A stretch of 64,000 nucleotides of DNA from Glycomyces harbinensis (lineage in GTDB: Bacteria > Actinomycetota > Actinomycetes > Mycobacteriales > Micromonosporaceae). Every line of letters starts with the position of its first letter. The first letter of the stretch is position 1. A model generated the notes under the pieces. That model had not been told where the DNA came from and searched no databases. It worked only from the letters and a program-made list of their open reading frames with translations. The translations under genes were made by a program, and so were the position numbers. The DNA is taken from NCBI RefSeq assembly GCF_900101745.1, contig NZ_FNAD01000002.1:186001-250000 (forward strand), written 5' to 3'. This document shows positions 32,059-40,899 of the stretch, piece after piece.

Positions 32059-32643
32059 ATGACCCACGCCGAACAGGACACCGAGTTGATACGGGACACC
32101 GATCTGATCGCGGTCGTCCTGGAGGACCACCGCCGCTTCGAGGCCCGGTTCGCGGAGCTGGAGGAGAGCGCGGACGAGGCGGTCGGCCGCAAGGACCTGG
32201 TCGACCACGTCATCGCCGAGCTCGTCCGCCACGAGGTCGCCGTGGAGCAGTTCATGTACCCGGTGGCCCGCGCGAAGCTCCCCGACGGGGACGCGGTCGT
32301 CGACCGCGAGCTCGCGGCGCACGCCGAGGCCGAGCAGGTCATGAAGCGGCTCGAAGGGCTCGGGCCGGCCGACCCCGAGTTCGAGGGCCTCGTGGCCGAG
32401 ATGGTCGAGGACGTCCGCCGCCACATGGTCGAGGAGGAGGCGAACCTCCTGCCGCGGCTGCGCGAGTGCTGCGACGCGGAGGAGCTCCAGCACTGGGGCT
32501 ACAAGGTGCTGGCCGCCAAGGAGTTCGCCCCGACCCGGCCGCATCCCCACTCCCCCGACAAGCCGCCCGCGAACCTCATCCTCGGACCCGGGGTCGGCTT
32601 CGTCGACAAGATCCGCGACGCCCTGGGCGACCGCGACGTCTAG
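32059..32643 (+). CDS. Hemerythrin HHE-domain protein
   Basis: A 194-residue helical protein. Diiron ligands typical of HHE domains are visible in order: LEDHRRFEARFAELEE, LVRHEVAVEQFMYP, LAAHAEAEQVMKRLE, and DVRRHMVEEEANLLPRL. They would bind O2, NO or peroxide-reactive iron in the cytosol. The C-terminal part (PTRPHPHSPDKPPANLILGP) is typical of actinobacterial homologues. The start at ATG 32059 fits GGAAGGACCCCC; GTG/ATG codons further upstream lie in the promoter. A SigF-like promoter and stress neighbours suggest an oxidative or nitrosative stress role. Confidence 0.92.
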   Translation: MTHAEQDTELIRDTDLIAVVLEDHRRFEARFAELEESADEAVGRKDLVDHVIAELVRHEVAVEQFMYPVARAKLPDGDAVVDRELAAHAEAEQVMKRLEGLGPADPEFEGLVAEMVEDVRRHMVEEEANLLPRLRECCDAEELQHWGYKVLAAKEFAPTRPHPHSPDKPPANLILGPGVGFVDKIRDALGDRDV

Positions 32644-32701
32644 GGCTCCCGATGCCGGGGCCTCGGACACCGCGGCGGCACCGGGAAAGCCCGTGGAACG
32701 A

Positions 32702-32735
32702 CCGGAGCGGCGGGCCTTTCGGCCCGCCGCTCCGG
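32702..32735. terminator. Terminator between hemerythrin and sigma factor genes
   Basis: Perfect 15-bp stem CCGGAGCGGCGGGCC (32702-32716), TTTC loop, complement 32721-32735, between convergent genes; it can serve both. Confidence 0.87.
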
Positions 32736-32759
32736 CGTGGTGCTCCGTTCTGGGAGGGC

Positions 32760-33572
32760 TCATGCCCGATGGACCGCCTGCTTCGTGTCCATGCCCTCGC
32801 GCAGGTCCTCCAGCGTTCGGCTGAGGAGCCGCGAGACGTGCATCTGCGAGATGCCCACCTCCTCGGCGATCTGCGTCTGCGTCATGTCGCCGTAGTACCG
32901 CAGCGCGAGGATCTTCCGTTCCCGTTGCGGCAGTTCCTGAATGAGCGGCACGAGCGATTCGTGGTTCTCCACCAGCTCCAGCGCCGCGTCGTCCTCGCCC
33001 ACGGTCTCCGCGAGCGTGGTCCGCTGCTCCCCGTCCGTGAACGGCGGCTCGTCGAGCGAGATCGCCCGGTAGGCCTGGCGGGCCTCGTAGCCCTCCTGGA
33101 CCTCGGCCTCGGTGATGCCCAGGTGCTGGGCCATCTCCTGGTCGGTCGGCGGCCGCCCGAGGCGCTGCGACAGCTCGCCGCCCGCCTGGTTGAGCGAGAT
33201 CCGCAGCTCCTGGAGGCGTCGCGGCACGCGCATCGGCCAGCTGGTGTCGCGGAAGTGCCTGCGCACCTCGCCCATCACCGTCGGCACCGCGTAGGAGAGG
33301 AAGTCCGACCCGATCTCGGGGTCGAACCGGTCCACGGCGTGGATGAGGCCGACGGAGGCGACCTGCACGAGGTCGTCCTTGGCGATGCCCTTGCCCGAGA
33401 ACCGTTGTGCGATGTGCTCTGCGAGGGGCAGATGGCCGGTGACCAGCCGGTCGCGTATGTCGGCGCGACGCGGGTCGTCCTCGGCGAGCGAGGCCATTTC
33501 CTTGAACAGGGGCGTCAGGTGGCCGTACTCGTCCGAACCCTGACGCTTGCGTTCTGATCGGTTGTCCGCCAT
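32760..33572 (-). CDS. SigB/SigF/SigG-family RNA polymerase sigma factor
   Basis: A 270-residue alternative sigma factor. Region 2 (about residues 40-110) contains DDLVQVASVGLIHAVDRFDP and YAVPTVMGEVRRHFRD. Region 3 has RRLQELRISLNQ and RLGRPPTDQEMAQHLGI. Region 4 has LPQRERKILALRYYGDM and TQIAEEVGISQMHVSRLL. This is the stress/sporulation SigF group of Actinobacteria. No anti-sigma or anti-anti-sigma gene is adjacent, so partner-switch regulators must be elsewhere. A matching GTTT-N16-GGGTAT promoter about 190 bp upstream suggests positive autoregulation, and several neighbours carry the same promoter type. Confidence 0.94.
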   Translation of the reverse strand: MADNRSERKRQGSDEYGHLTPLFKEMASLAEDDPRRADIRDRLVTGHLPLAEHIAQRFSGKGIAKDDLVQVASVGLIHAVDRFDPEIGSDFLSYAVPTVMGEVRRHFRDTSWPMRVPRRLQELRISLNQAGGELSQRLGRPPTDQEMAQHLGITEAEVQEGYEARQAYRAISLDEPPFTDGEQRTTLAETVGEDDAALELVENHESLVPLIQELPQRERKILALRYYGDMTQTQIAEEVGISQMHVSRLLSRTLEDLREGMDTKQAVHRA

Positions 33573-33761
33573 GCGATCGCCCTCCTGTCGGTAAAGACAT
33601 CGGTTTGAAGCATGTTGCCCGTTTCGGGGCCTCTGACGCTTCTGATGGTATAGCAGCTTGCGGGTCTAGGGCAAACCTCGAAAAATCATCTCCGGGAGTT
33701 TGTGGACGTTCATCACGTTATGGGAGGTAAAGCCCGTGACGTGAAGTTCTTGATCCGGCGG

Positions 33762-33787
33762 ATACCCCTCCTCGCGTCGCCCTAAAC
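33762..33787 (-). promoter_or_regulatory. SigB/SigF-type promoter of the sigma factor gene
   Basis: Minus strand reads GTTT (33787-33784), 16 bp, GGGTAT (33767-33762). It implies a leader of about 180 nt before the sigma factor start and an autoregulatory loop. Confidence 0.65.
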
Positions 33788-33841
33788 CTACTGATCGGTC
33801 ACTTGTCGCGGCGAACCGCTGAACTGCTGTGCCGCAACGGT

Positions 33842-35569
33842 TCAGATCGCGGTGTTCTCGCGGTACTCGCCCCACTCCACGCGCAGCGCCCCGCAGATCT
33901 CCCCGAGGGTCGCCTCGGCGCGGGCCGCCGCGAGGATCGGCTCGATCATGTTCGCCGTTCCCCTTGCCGCCGCGACGATCTCGGCGAGCGCGCGCTCCAC
34001 GGCGGCGTTGTCGCGGCCGGAGCGGCGCTCGGCGAGCACGGCCCGCTGCCCCTGCTCGACGTCGCCGGAGATCCGCAGGATCTCCAGGTCGGGCGTGACG
34101 GTCTCGTTGAGCTTGGTGACGCCCACGATGTGCTTGGTGCCGTCCTCGAGCTGCTGCTGGTACGTGAAGGCCGCCTCGGCGATCTGGGCGTTGAACCACC
34201 CGTCCTCGATGCCGCGCAGGATGCCGGTGGTGACCGGCCCGATCTCGTGCCGTTCGCCGGCCTCGCGCGCGACGGCGGCCGGGTCCTCCCCCGTCTCGCC
34301 GCCCAGGGCGAGGATCTGGAGGAACAGGTCCTCGGCCTCGGCCTCGATCTTGTCGGTGAGGGCCTCGACGTACCAGGAGCCGCCGAGCGGGTCGGCCACG
34401 TTGGTCACGCCGGTCTCCTCGCGCAGCACCGCCTGGGTGCGCAGCGCGATCTCGGCGGACTGGTCGGTCGGGAGCGCGAGGGTCTCGTCGAGTGCGTTGG
34501 TGTGCAGGGAGTTCGTGCCGCCCATGATGGCCGCGAGGGCTTCGACGGCGGTGCGCACGACGTTGTTGTAGGGCTGCTGCGCGGTCAGCGAGACGCCCGC
34601 GGTCTGGGTGTGGAAGCGCAGCCACTGGGCGCGGTCGGTCTGGGCGCCGTAGACGTCGCGCAGCCACCTGGCCCAGATGCGGCGCGCGGCGCGGAACTTG
34701 GCGATCTCCTCGAAGAAGTCGATGTGGGCGTCGAAGAAGAACGAGAGCCCGGGTGCGAACACGTCGACGTCGAGGCCGCGCGAGAGTCCGAGCTCCACGT
34801 AGGAGAACCCGTCGGCGAGGGTGAAGGCGAGCTCCTGCGCGGCGGTGGAGCCGGCCTCGCGGATGTGGTAGCCGGAGACCGAGAGCGGCTTGTAGCGCGG
34901 GATCTTCTCGGCGCAGTAGGCCATGAGGTCGCCGATGAGGCGCAGGTGCGGCTCGGGCGGGAAGAGCCACTCCTTCTGCGCGATGTACTCCTTGTGGATG
35001 TCGGTCTGGAGCGTGCCGTCCAGGCGGGAGATGTCGACGCCCTGGCGTTCGGCCGCGGCCAGGTACATGCAGAAGATCGGGATCGCGGGCCCGGAGATGG
35101 TCATGGAGGTGGTGACGTCCCCGAGGTCGATGCCGGCGAAGAGCCGCTCCATGTCGGCGGTGGAGTCGACGGCGACGCCGCAGTGGCCGACCTCGCCGAG
35201 CGAGGCGGGCTCGTCGGAGTCGCGGCCCATGAGCGTGGGCATGTCGAACGCGACCGAGAGGCCGCCGCCGCCCGCGCCCAGGAGCATCTTGTAGCGGGCG
35301 TTGGTCTGCTCGGCGTTGCCGAAGCCGGAGAACTGGCGGATGGTCCAGGCGCGGCCGCGGTAGCCGGTCGGGTAGAGGCCGCGGGTGAAGGGGAATTCGC
35401 CCGGCCAGCCGATCCGCTCCATGCGCGGGTCGGCGGTTCCTTCGGGCGGGCCGTAGACCGGTTCGGTCTCCAGGCCCGAGAGGGTGGTGAAGTCGGCCTC
35501 GCGCTTGGCGGCCGACGCGTAGCGCTTGGCCCAGCGCTCCCGGCCTTCGGCTATCGACTCAGCATCCAC
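33842..35569 (-). CDS. Methylmalonyl-CoA mutase-family large subunit (acyl-CoA mutase)
   Basis: A 575-residue TIM-barrel catalytic subunit of a B12-dependent acyl-CoA mutase. Landmarks: YRGRAWTIRQFSGFGNAEQT, GLSVAFDMPTLMGRDSD, TTSMTISGPAIPIFCMYL, SVSGYHIREAGSTAAQELAF and QTAGVSLTAQQPYNNVVRTA. The C-terminus lacks the DxHxxG cobalamin-binding domain, so a separate small subunit is required; none is adjacent. The substrate (methylmalonyl-, isobutyryl- or another branched acyl-CoA) cannot be assigned. ATG 35569. A perfect TetR-like palindrome lies 92 bp upstream. Confidence 0.88.
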   Translation of the reverse strand: MDAESIAEGRERWAKRYASAAKREADFTTLSGLETEPVYGPPEGTADPRMERIGWPGEFPFTRGLYPTGYRGRAWTIRQFSGFGNAEQTNARYKMLLGAGGGGLSVAFDMPTLMGRDSDEPASLGEVGHCGVAVDSTADMERLFAGIDLGDVTTSMTISGPAIPIFCMYLAAAERQGVDISRLDGTLQTDIHKEYIAQKEWLFPPEPHLRLIGDLMAYCAEKIPRYKPLSVSGYHIREAGSTAAQELAFTLADGFSYVELGLSRGLDVDVFAPGLSFFFDAHIDFFEEIAKFRAARRIWARWLRDVYGAQTDRAQWLRFHTQTAGVSLTAQQPYNNVVRTAVEALAAIMGGTNSLHTNALDETLALPTDQSAEIALRTQAVLREETGVTNVADPLGGSWYVEALTDKIEAEAEDLFLQILALGGETGEDPAAVAREAGERHEIGPVTTGILRGIEDGWFNAQIAEAAFTYQQQLEDGTKHIVGVTKLNETVTPDLEILRISGDVEQGQRAVLAERRSGRDNAAVERALAEIVAAARGTANMIEPILAAARAEATLGEICGALRVEWGEYRENTAI

Positions 35570-35660
35570 GATGACACCTCATTCTCGGCGGGGCGAACTT
35601 GTGGCTCGCGTGCGTCCCGGGTCGGCTTTCGAGCCTTGGTCGGGCTCACGGCCCATACTA

Positions 35661-35676
35661 CTGAACGATCGTTCAG
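35661..35676. promoter_or_regulatory. Palindromic TetR-type operator upstream of the mutase gene
   Basis: Perfect 16-bp palindrome CTGAACGATCGTTCAG, of the kind bound by TetR regulators of acyl-CoA metabolism (core GAACGATCGTTC). It lies 92-107 bp upstream of the mutase start. No regulator gene is adjacent. Confidence 0.65.
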
Positions 35677-35798
35677 CCGCACAGGTACCGGGCGGGCGCG
35701 GTGCGTCGTTTCCGGGGCAGGGGCGGGCGCCGTGGAAGGCCGTGCCGCGGGCCCCCGAATCACAAGGGTGCGCCGGGGGTCCGACATTCCGGCGCCGG

Positions 35799-36200
35799 TC
35801 AGTCGATGTCCCGCCAGGCGCGGAAGGCCTCCAGTTCCACGGCCACGAGCTGGCCGGGGTGGAACAGGCCGGTCACGATCACCACGGTGGCCGTGGGCTT
35901 GACGACGCCGAAGAACTCGCCGTGGACGCGGCCCACCGGGTCGGCGTGGGCCGGGTCGGTCACGTAGAGGCGGGAGCGGACGACGTCCGACACCCCCGCC
36001 CCGGCGTGGACCATCGCGTCCAGCGCGGTCCGGAAGGCCTCGCGGGCCTGCCCGGCGGCGTCGCCCGCGAGACGGGGCTTCGCCTCGACGTCGGCGGTGC
36101 AGGCGCTGGTGAGCACGAGCGGCCCCACCGCGACGGCGCGCGAGTAGCCGTAGAGCTGCGCCCACGGCCCGGTCTCCGGTACCCGTTCGACCAAAGCCAT
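35799..36200 (-). CDS. RidA (YjgF/UK114) family protein
   Basis: A 133-residue protein of the trimeric RidA fold, usually a cytosolic enamine/imine deaminase that removes reactive 2-aminoacrylate-type intermediates. Recognisable elements: GPLVLTSACTADVEAKPRL, QAREAFRTALDAMVHAGAG and VVRSRLYVTDPAHADPVGRVHGEFF, with the substrate-binding Arg in RSRLYVTD and the terminal VAVELEAFRAW. It is 17 bp downstream of priA, so it is probably the last gene of the his operon segment. Confidence 0.9.
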   Translation of the reverse strand: MALVERVPETGPWAQLYGYSRAVAVGPLVLTSACTADVEAKPRLAGDAAGQAREAFRTALDAMVHAGAGVSDVVRSRLYVTDPAHADPVGRVHGEFFGVVKPTATVVIVTGLFHPGQLVAVELEAFRAWRDID

Positions 36201-36217
36201 GCGCGCCTCCCCTGTGG

Positions 36218-36946
36218 TTACAGTCCCTGCAACAGGTTCAACGCTTCAGCGACGGTGAAGTTACGCTCGTACAGCGCGGTTCCCACGATCGCGCCCTCGA
36301 CGCCGATCGCCGTCAGGCCCGCCAGAGCGCGCAGGTCCTCCAGAGAGGACACGCCGCCGGAGGCGATGACCGGCTTGTCGGTGGCCTCGCAGACCGACCG
36401 CAGCAGGTCGGTGTTCGGGCCCGAGAGCATCCCGTCGCTGTTGACGTCGGTCACGACGTAGCGCTCGCATCCGGCCCGCTCCAGGCGTTCGAGGGTCGCG
36501 AAGAGCTCGCCGCCCTCGCGGGTCCAGCCGCGCGCGGCCAGGCGGTCGCCCTTGACGTCGAGGCCGATGGCGACGCGGTCGCCGTATTCGCCGCAGATCC
36601 GGTCGCACCACTCGGGGTGCTCCAGGGCCGCGGTGCCGATGTTGACGCGGCGGGCCCCGGAGTCCAAGGCGCGCTTGAGGGTCTCGTCGTCGCGGATGCC
36701 GCCGGAGATCTCCACCTGCATGTCCACTTTCGACACGACCTCGGCGAGCAGCTCGTGGTTGGAGCCGCGCCCGAAGGCGGCGTCGAGGTCGACGAGGTGG
36801 AGCCACCCGGAGCCCTGGCGCTGCCATTCGAGGGCGGCCTCGAGCGGGTCGCCGTACTGCTTGCCGGAGCCGGCGACCCCCTGGACGAGCTGGACGGCCT
36901 TGCCGCCGGTCACGTCGACGGCCGGCAGTAGTTGGAGTTGGCTCAT
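36218..36946 (-). CDS. priA: Phosphoribosyl isomerase A, bifunctional HisA/TrpF
   Basis: A 242-residue (beta/alpha)8 barrel acting on ProFAR in histidine synthesis and on PRA in tryptophan synthesis, the dual role known for actinobacterial PriA. Catalytic aspartates are seen in [16 protein letters not shown] and [15 protein letters not shown]; phosphate-binding loops are in [13 protein letters not shown] and [14 protein letters not shown]. The ATG overlaps the hisH stop by 4 bp. Dual function is family knowledge; no separate trpF is visible here. Confidence 0.94.
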   Translation of the reverse strand: MSQLQLLPAVDVTGGKAVQLVQGVAGSGKQYGDPLEAALEWQRQGSGWLHLVDLDAAFGRGSNHELLAEVVSKVDMQVEISGGIRDDETLKRALDSGARRVNIGTAALEHPEWCDRICGEYGDRVAIGLDVKGDRLAARGWTREGGELFATLERLERAGCERYVVTDVNSDGMLSGPNTDLLRSVCEATDKPVIASGGVSSLEDLRALAGLTAIGVEGAIVGTALYERNFTVAEALNLLQGL

Positions 36947-37560
36947 GTCAATCCCTTGATCCAGTTGGACAGCAGCGCGTATCCGGCGTCGCCGGACTTC
37001 TCGGGGTGGAACTGGGTGGCGGCCACGCAGCCGCGCTCGACCGCGGCGACGAACGGCTCGCCGTGCTCGCAGATCGCGGTGAGGGCGCCCGGGGGCGCGG
37101 TCTTGGCGGCGTAGGAGTGCACGAAGTAGAACCGCTCGGCGGGGTCGATCCCGGCGAACAGGCGCATGCCCTCGTCGGCGGCGACGGTGTTCCAGCCCAT
37201 GTGCGGGACGCGCGGGGCGTCGATGAGCTCCACGCGGCCCTCGAAGACGCCGACGCCGCGGGTCTCGACCCCGTGCTCGATGCCCTCTTCGAAGAGGACC
37301 TGCTCGCCGACGCAGATGCCGAGCACCGGCGCCCCGGCGCCGGCCCGCTCGCGGATCACGGTGTCGAGGCCGCTCTTGAGGATGCCCTCCATGCAGGCGG
37401 CGTAGGCGCCGACGCCGGGCACGACGAGCCCGCGGGCGCGGCGCGCGGCGCCGAGGTCGCCGGTCAGCGTCACGTCGGCCCCGGCGCGCTCCAGGGCGCG
37501 GAAGGCCGAGCGGAGGTTGCCCGAGCCGTAGTCGAACAGGGCCACAGTGGGTTTGGCCAT
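36943..37560 (-). CDS. hisH: Imidazole glycerol phosphate synthase, glutaminase subunit
   Basis: A 205-residue class I glutamine amidotransferase that supplies ammonia to HisF. It has [20 protein letters not shown], the nucleophile elbow [14 protein letters not shown] (Cys), and [10 protein letters not shown] (His/Glu of the triad). HisF is not in the window; it would be expected nearby in other genomes but the next gene is ridA. The start is ATG 37560, 9 bp after the stop of the small membrane ORF. Confidence 0.95.
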   Translation of the reverse strand: MAKPTVALFDYGSGNLRSAFRALERAGADVTLTGDLGAARRARGLVVPGVGAYAACMEGILKSGLDTVIRERAGAGAPVLGICVGEQVLFEEGIEHGVETRGVGVFEGRVELIDAPRVPHMGWNTVAADEGMRLFAGIDPAERFYFVHSYAAKTAPPGALTAICEHGEPFVAAVERGCVAATQFHPEKSGDAGYALLSNWIKGLT

Positions 37561-37569
37561 CAGGTCCCC

Positions 37570-37728
37570 CTAGCCGTAGATGAGGTAGACGCCGCCGAGG
37601 AAGGCCGCGACGGCGACGACGGCCAGCACGATCGAGGCGGCGTACTTCTCGCTCTTGCGCAGGCTCAGCGACCCGCCGAGGAGGATGCCGGCGAGGGCCA
37701 TGAGCAGGATCGGCCCGGCGTAGCTCAC
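37570..37728 (-). CDS. 52-residue two-helix membrane protein embedded in the his operon
   Basis: The start GTG 37728 overlaps the hisB stop codon (GTGA), and the stop at 37570 lies 9 bp before hisH. The product has two hydrophobic helices ([19 protein letters not shown] and [20 protein letters not shown]) joined by a short SLRKSEK loop. The tight coupling, third-position GC bias and typical membrane topology argue that it is real. No function is known; it resembles the small his-operon membrane proteins seen in some actinomycetes. Confidence 0.75.
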   Translation of the reverse strand: MSYAGPILLMALAGILLGGSLSLRKSEKYAASIVLAVVAVAAFLGGVYLIYG

Positions 37729-38333
37729 AGCACGCCCTTGGTCGAGGGGATGTCGGTGCCGTCGATGCGCGTGGCGTACTTCAACGCCCGGGCGAGGGCC
37801 TTGAACTGGGCTTCGATGACGTGGTGCGCGTCGGGCTTCTGGCCGGGGTTGGCGGCGCGGAGCACGGTCACGTGGAGGCAGATCCGCGCGTGGTAGGCGA
37901 AGGACTCCAGGATGTGGCGGGTCATCGAGGTCGGGTAGTCGGCGCCGATCATCGGGGCGATGTCCATGGGCTCCTCGTGGACCATGTACGGGCGGCCCGA
38001 GAGGTCCACGACGGCGCGCGCGAGCACCTCGTCGAGGGGCACGGAGGCGTCGGCGAAGCGGACGACGCCGGCCTTGTCCCCCATGGCCTCGGCGAAGGCC
38101 TGCCCGAGGGCGATGGCGGTGTCCTCCATGGTGTGGTGGGCGTCGATGTGGAGGTCGCCCTTGACGGCGATCTTCAGGTCGAACCCGCCGTGCTTGCCGA
38201 GCTGGTGGAGCATGTGGTCGTAGAAGCCGACGCCGGTGGCGACGGCGACGGCCTTCTCGGTGCCGTCGAGGTCGACGTAGACGTCGACGCTGGTCTCGCC
38301 GGTGGTCCGGACGATGTGGGCGGTGCGGCTCAC
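37725..38333 (-). CDS. hisB: Imidazoleglycerol-phosphate dehydratase
   Basis: A 202-residue enzyme of histidine synthesis (IGP to imidazole acetol phosphate), cytosolic, Mn-dependent. Metal-binding histidines lie in [57 protein letters not shown] and [19 protein letters not shown]. It is monofunctional (no phosphatase domain), as usual in Actinobacteria. The start GTG 38333 overlaps the hisC stop (GTGA); the stop overlaps the 52-residue ORF. Confidence 0.96.
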   Translation of the reverse strand: MSRTAHIVRTTGETSVDVYVDLDGTEKAVAVATGVGFYDHMLHQLGKHGGFDLKIAVKGDLHIDAHHTMEDTAIALGQAFAEAMGDKAGVVRFADASVPLDEVLARAVVDLSGRPYMVHEEPMDIAPMIGADYPTSMTRHILESFAYHARICLHVTVLRAANPGQKPDAHHVIEAQFKALARALKYATRIDGTDIPSTKGVL

Positions 38334-39457
38334 GGTTGTCGCTCCTGGGTGTCGAACAGTTCGGGTCGCAGTTCCAGGACGGTGTCGAACGCGTCCAGGA
38401 GCGCGGTGGTCTCCTCCTCGGTGCCGGCGGTGATCCGCAGGCGGCCGGGGAGGCCGACGTCGCGGATGAGGACGCCGCGGTCGAGGATCGCGCGCCACAC
38501 GGCGGCGGCGTCGCGCAGGCCGCCGACGAGCACGAAGTTCGCGTCGGAGTCGGCGACGGGCAGTCCCTTGGCGCGCAGGTTCTTGACGATCCGGTCGCGC
38601 TGGTGCTTGAGCTGGTCGACCTCGGCCTGCAGCCGCGGGGCGCACGCCAGGGCGCCGCGCGCGGCGGCCTGGGTGATGCTCGAGAGGTGGTAGGGCAGGC
38701 GCACGAGCAGGAGCTTCTCGACCAGCTCGGGGTCGGCGGCGAGGTAGCCGACGCGGGCCCCGGCGAAGGCGAAGGCCTTGCTCATGGTGCGGGTGACCAC
38801 GAGGCGCTTGCGGCCCGCGAGGAGGCCGAGGGCGGTCGCGGCACCGTCGCGGGCGAACTCGGCGTAGGCCTCGTCGACGACGACGATGCCGCGGGTGGTC
38901 TCGTAGGCGGCCTCGACGACGGCGGCGTCGAGTGCCGTCCCGGTCGGGTTGTTCGGCGAGACCAGGAAGACCAGGTCGGGGTCGTGCGCCTCGATCGCCC
39001 AGGACACGTGGCCGGGGGTGAGCGTGTAGTCGGACTCGCGTCCGGCGTCGACGAAGCCGGTGCTGGTGCCGCGGGCGAGCAGCGGGTGCATCGAGTACGA
39101 GGGCATGAAGCCGAGCACGGTGCGGCCCGGTCCGCCGAAGGCCTGGAGCAGCTGCTGGAGGATCTCGTTGGAGCCGTTGGCGGCCCACACGTGGTCGGCG
39201 GTGAGATCGGGGCCGCCGCCCTTCCGGGACAGGTACGCGGCGAGGTCGGTCCTGAGCGCGACGGCGTCGCGGTCGGGGTAGCGGTTGAGGCCGCGCAGTT
39301 CGCGCCCGATGTGCTCGGCGACGACGGCGGCGACGTCCTCGGGGATCGCGTAGGCGTTCTCGTTGGTGTTGAGCTGCACGGGGACGTCGAGTTGCGGTGC
39401 GCCGTAAGGCGACTGCCCGCGCAGGTCCTCGCGGAGCAGGTCTTCGATCTCGCTCAC
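38330..39457 (-). CDS. hisC: Histidinol-phosphate aminotransferase
   Basis: A 375-residue fold-type I PLP aminotransferase. Features: [66 protein letters not shown] and the PLP lysine in [17 protein letters not shown]. It is full length. GTG 39457 overlaps the hisD stop by 4 bp, immediately after the repeat-bearing end of hisD. Confidence 0.96.
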   Translation of the reverse strand: MSEIEDLLREDLRGQSPYGAPQLDVPVQLNTNENAYAIPEDVAAVVAEHIGRELRGLNRYPDRDAVALRTDLAAYLSRKGGGPDLTADHVWAANGSNEILQQLLQAFGGPGRTVLGFMPSYSMHPLLARGTSTGFVDAGRESDYTLTPGHVSWAIEAHDPDLVFLVSPNNPTGTALDAAVVEAAYETTRGIVVVDEAYAEFARDGAATALGLLAGRKRLVVTRTMSKAFAFAGARVGYLAADPELVEKLLLVRLPYHLSSITQAAARGALACAPRLQAEVDQLKHQRDRIVKNLRAKGLPVADSDANFVLVGGLRDAAAVWRAILDRGVLIRDVGLPGRLRITAGTEEETTALLDAFDTVLELRPELFDTQERQP

Positions 39458-40854
39458 GGCAGTTCCTTTACGGGCGGGCCGGCCTTCACGGGCAGGTCGG
39501 CCTTCAAGGACGGGCCGGCCTTCACGGCCGGGTCCGCGAAGCGGGCCGACACGGCCTCGCCGTGCGAGGGCAGGTCCTCGGAGTTCGCGAAGGCCACCAC
39601 GTCGTCGGCGACGGCTTCGAGGGCGTCGCGCGAGTAGTCGATGAGGTGGACCCCGCGCAGGAACGTGTGGACGCTGAGCCCGGCGGAGTGGCGGGCGCAC
39701 CCGCCGGTGGGCAGCACGTGGTTGGAGCCGGCGCAGTAGTCGCCGAGGGAGACCGGCGAGTAGGCGCCGATGAAGATCGCCCCGGCGTTGCGGACGCGCA
39801 GCGCCACCTCGCGGGCGTCGGCGGTCTGGATCTCCAGGTGCTCGGCGGCGTAGGCGTCGGCCACGGCGACGGCCTCGTCGATGTCGTCGACGAGGATCGT
39901 GCCCGACTGCTCCCCCGCCAGGGCGGTCAGGATGCGCTGGGCGTGGCGCGCCTCGGGCGCGCGGCGCGCGAGTTCGGCGTCCACGGCGTCGGCCAGCTCC
40001 CGCGAGTCGGTGATGAGCACCGAGGCGGCGGCCGGGTCGTGCTCGGCCTGGCTGATGAGGTCGGCCGCGACGTGGACGGGGTCGGCGGTGGCGTCGGCGA
40101 TGACGGCGATCTCGGTGGTCCCGGCCTCGGCGTCGATGCCGACCAGGCCGCGCACGGCCCGCTTCGCGGCGGTGACGTAGATGTTGCCCGGACCGGTGAT
40201 CATGTCGACCGCCTCGCACTCGACGGCGCCGTCTTCGCGGCGCGCCCCGTAGGCGAACATGGCGATCGCGGCCGGGCCGCCGACGGCGTACACCTCGTCG
40301 AGGCCCAGGAGCCCGGCGACGGCGAGGATGCCCTGGTCGGGCAGGCCGCCGTTGGTCTTCTGGGCCGGGGAGGCCAACGCGATGGAGCCGACGCCGGCGA
40401 TCTGGGCCGGGACGGCGTTCATGATGACGCTGGAGGCGAGCACGGCGAGGCCGCCGGGCGCGTACAGGCCGACGCGGCCGACCGGCAGGTACCGCTCGGT
40501 GATCGTGCCGCCGGGGGCGACCTCGGTGACGACCTCGGGGAGGCGCTGGGCCTCGTGCGCGGCCCGCACCCGGCGGATGGAGGTCTCGTAGGCGCGTCGC
40601 AGCTCGGGGTCGAGCTCCTCCACGGCGGTCTTGATCGCGGTGGCGGGGACGCGCAGGTGCTCCAGATGCACGCCGTCGAACCGCTCGACGATCTCGACCA
40701 CGGCGGGCGTCCCGCGGCGGGCGATGTCGTCGATGAGCGGCTGCACCGAGCGCAGCGCCTCGTTCACGTCGAACGGGGCGCGCGGCATGAGCTCGCGCAG
40801 GGCGCGGGCCGGGTAATCGGCTACTTCTCCGGAAAGATCGATGCGTCTGAGCAC
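39454..40854 (-). CDS. hisD: Histidinol dehydrogenase with repetitive C-terminal extension
   Basis: A 466-residue, zinc- and NAD-dependent enzyme for the last two steps of histidine synthesis. The core shows [53 protein letters not shown], and the catalytic Glu-His region near [19 protein letters not shown]. The enzyme normally ends near SARFADP; here about 23 extra residues follow as [23 protein letters not shown], encoded by 18-bp repeats. It is the first gene of the his operon. A promoter 6 bases upstream of GTG 40854 suggests a leaderless mRNA. Confidence 0.95.
   Translation of the reverse strand: MLRRIDLSGEVADYPARALRELMPRAPFDVNEALRSVQPLIDDIARRGTPAVVEIVERFDGVHLEHLRVPATAIKTAVEELDPELRRAYETSIRRVRAAHEAQRLPEVVTEVAPGGTITERYLPVGRVGLYAPGGLAVLASSVIMNAVPAQIAGVGSIALASPAQKTNGGLPDQGILAVAGLLGLDEVYAVGGPAAIAMFAYGARREDGAVECEAVDMITGPGNIYVTAAKRAVRGLVGIDAEAGTTEIAVIADATADPVHVAADLISQAEHDPAAASVLITDSRELADAVDAELARRAPEARHAQRILTALAGEQSGTILVDDIDEAVAVADAYAAEHLEIQTADAREVALRVRNAGAIFIGAYSPVSLGDYCAGSNHVLPTGGCARHSAGLSVHTFLRGVHLIDYSRDALEAVADDVVAFANSEDLPSHGEAVSARFADPAVKAGPSLKADLPVKAGPPVKELP
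39457..39525 (-). repeat. 18-bp tandem repeats at the 3' end of hisD
   Basis: Three 18-bp units on the minus strand, GTGAAGGCCGGCCCGTCC, TTGAAGGCCGACCTGCCC, GTGAAGGCCGGCCCGCCC, then a truncated GTAAAGGAACTGCCG running into the hisC start. The (G/T)TGAAGG core is shared with the 15-bp array at 5976-6050. Confidence 0.75.
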
Positions 40855-40860
40855 GCCCCA

Positions 40861-40888
40861 AGCGTAGTTGCCCGGCTTTCCAGGTCAA
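40861..40888 (-). promoter_or_regulatory. his operon promoter, leaderless
   Basis: Minus strand -35 TTGACC (40888-40883), 16-bp spacer, -10 TACGCT (40866-40861). Only 6 bases separate the -10 from the hisD GTG (40854), so the predicted transcription start coincides with the start codon. No Shine-Dalgarno sequence is present. Confidence 0.6.
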
Positions 40889-40899
40889 AAGCCATACCG

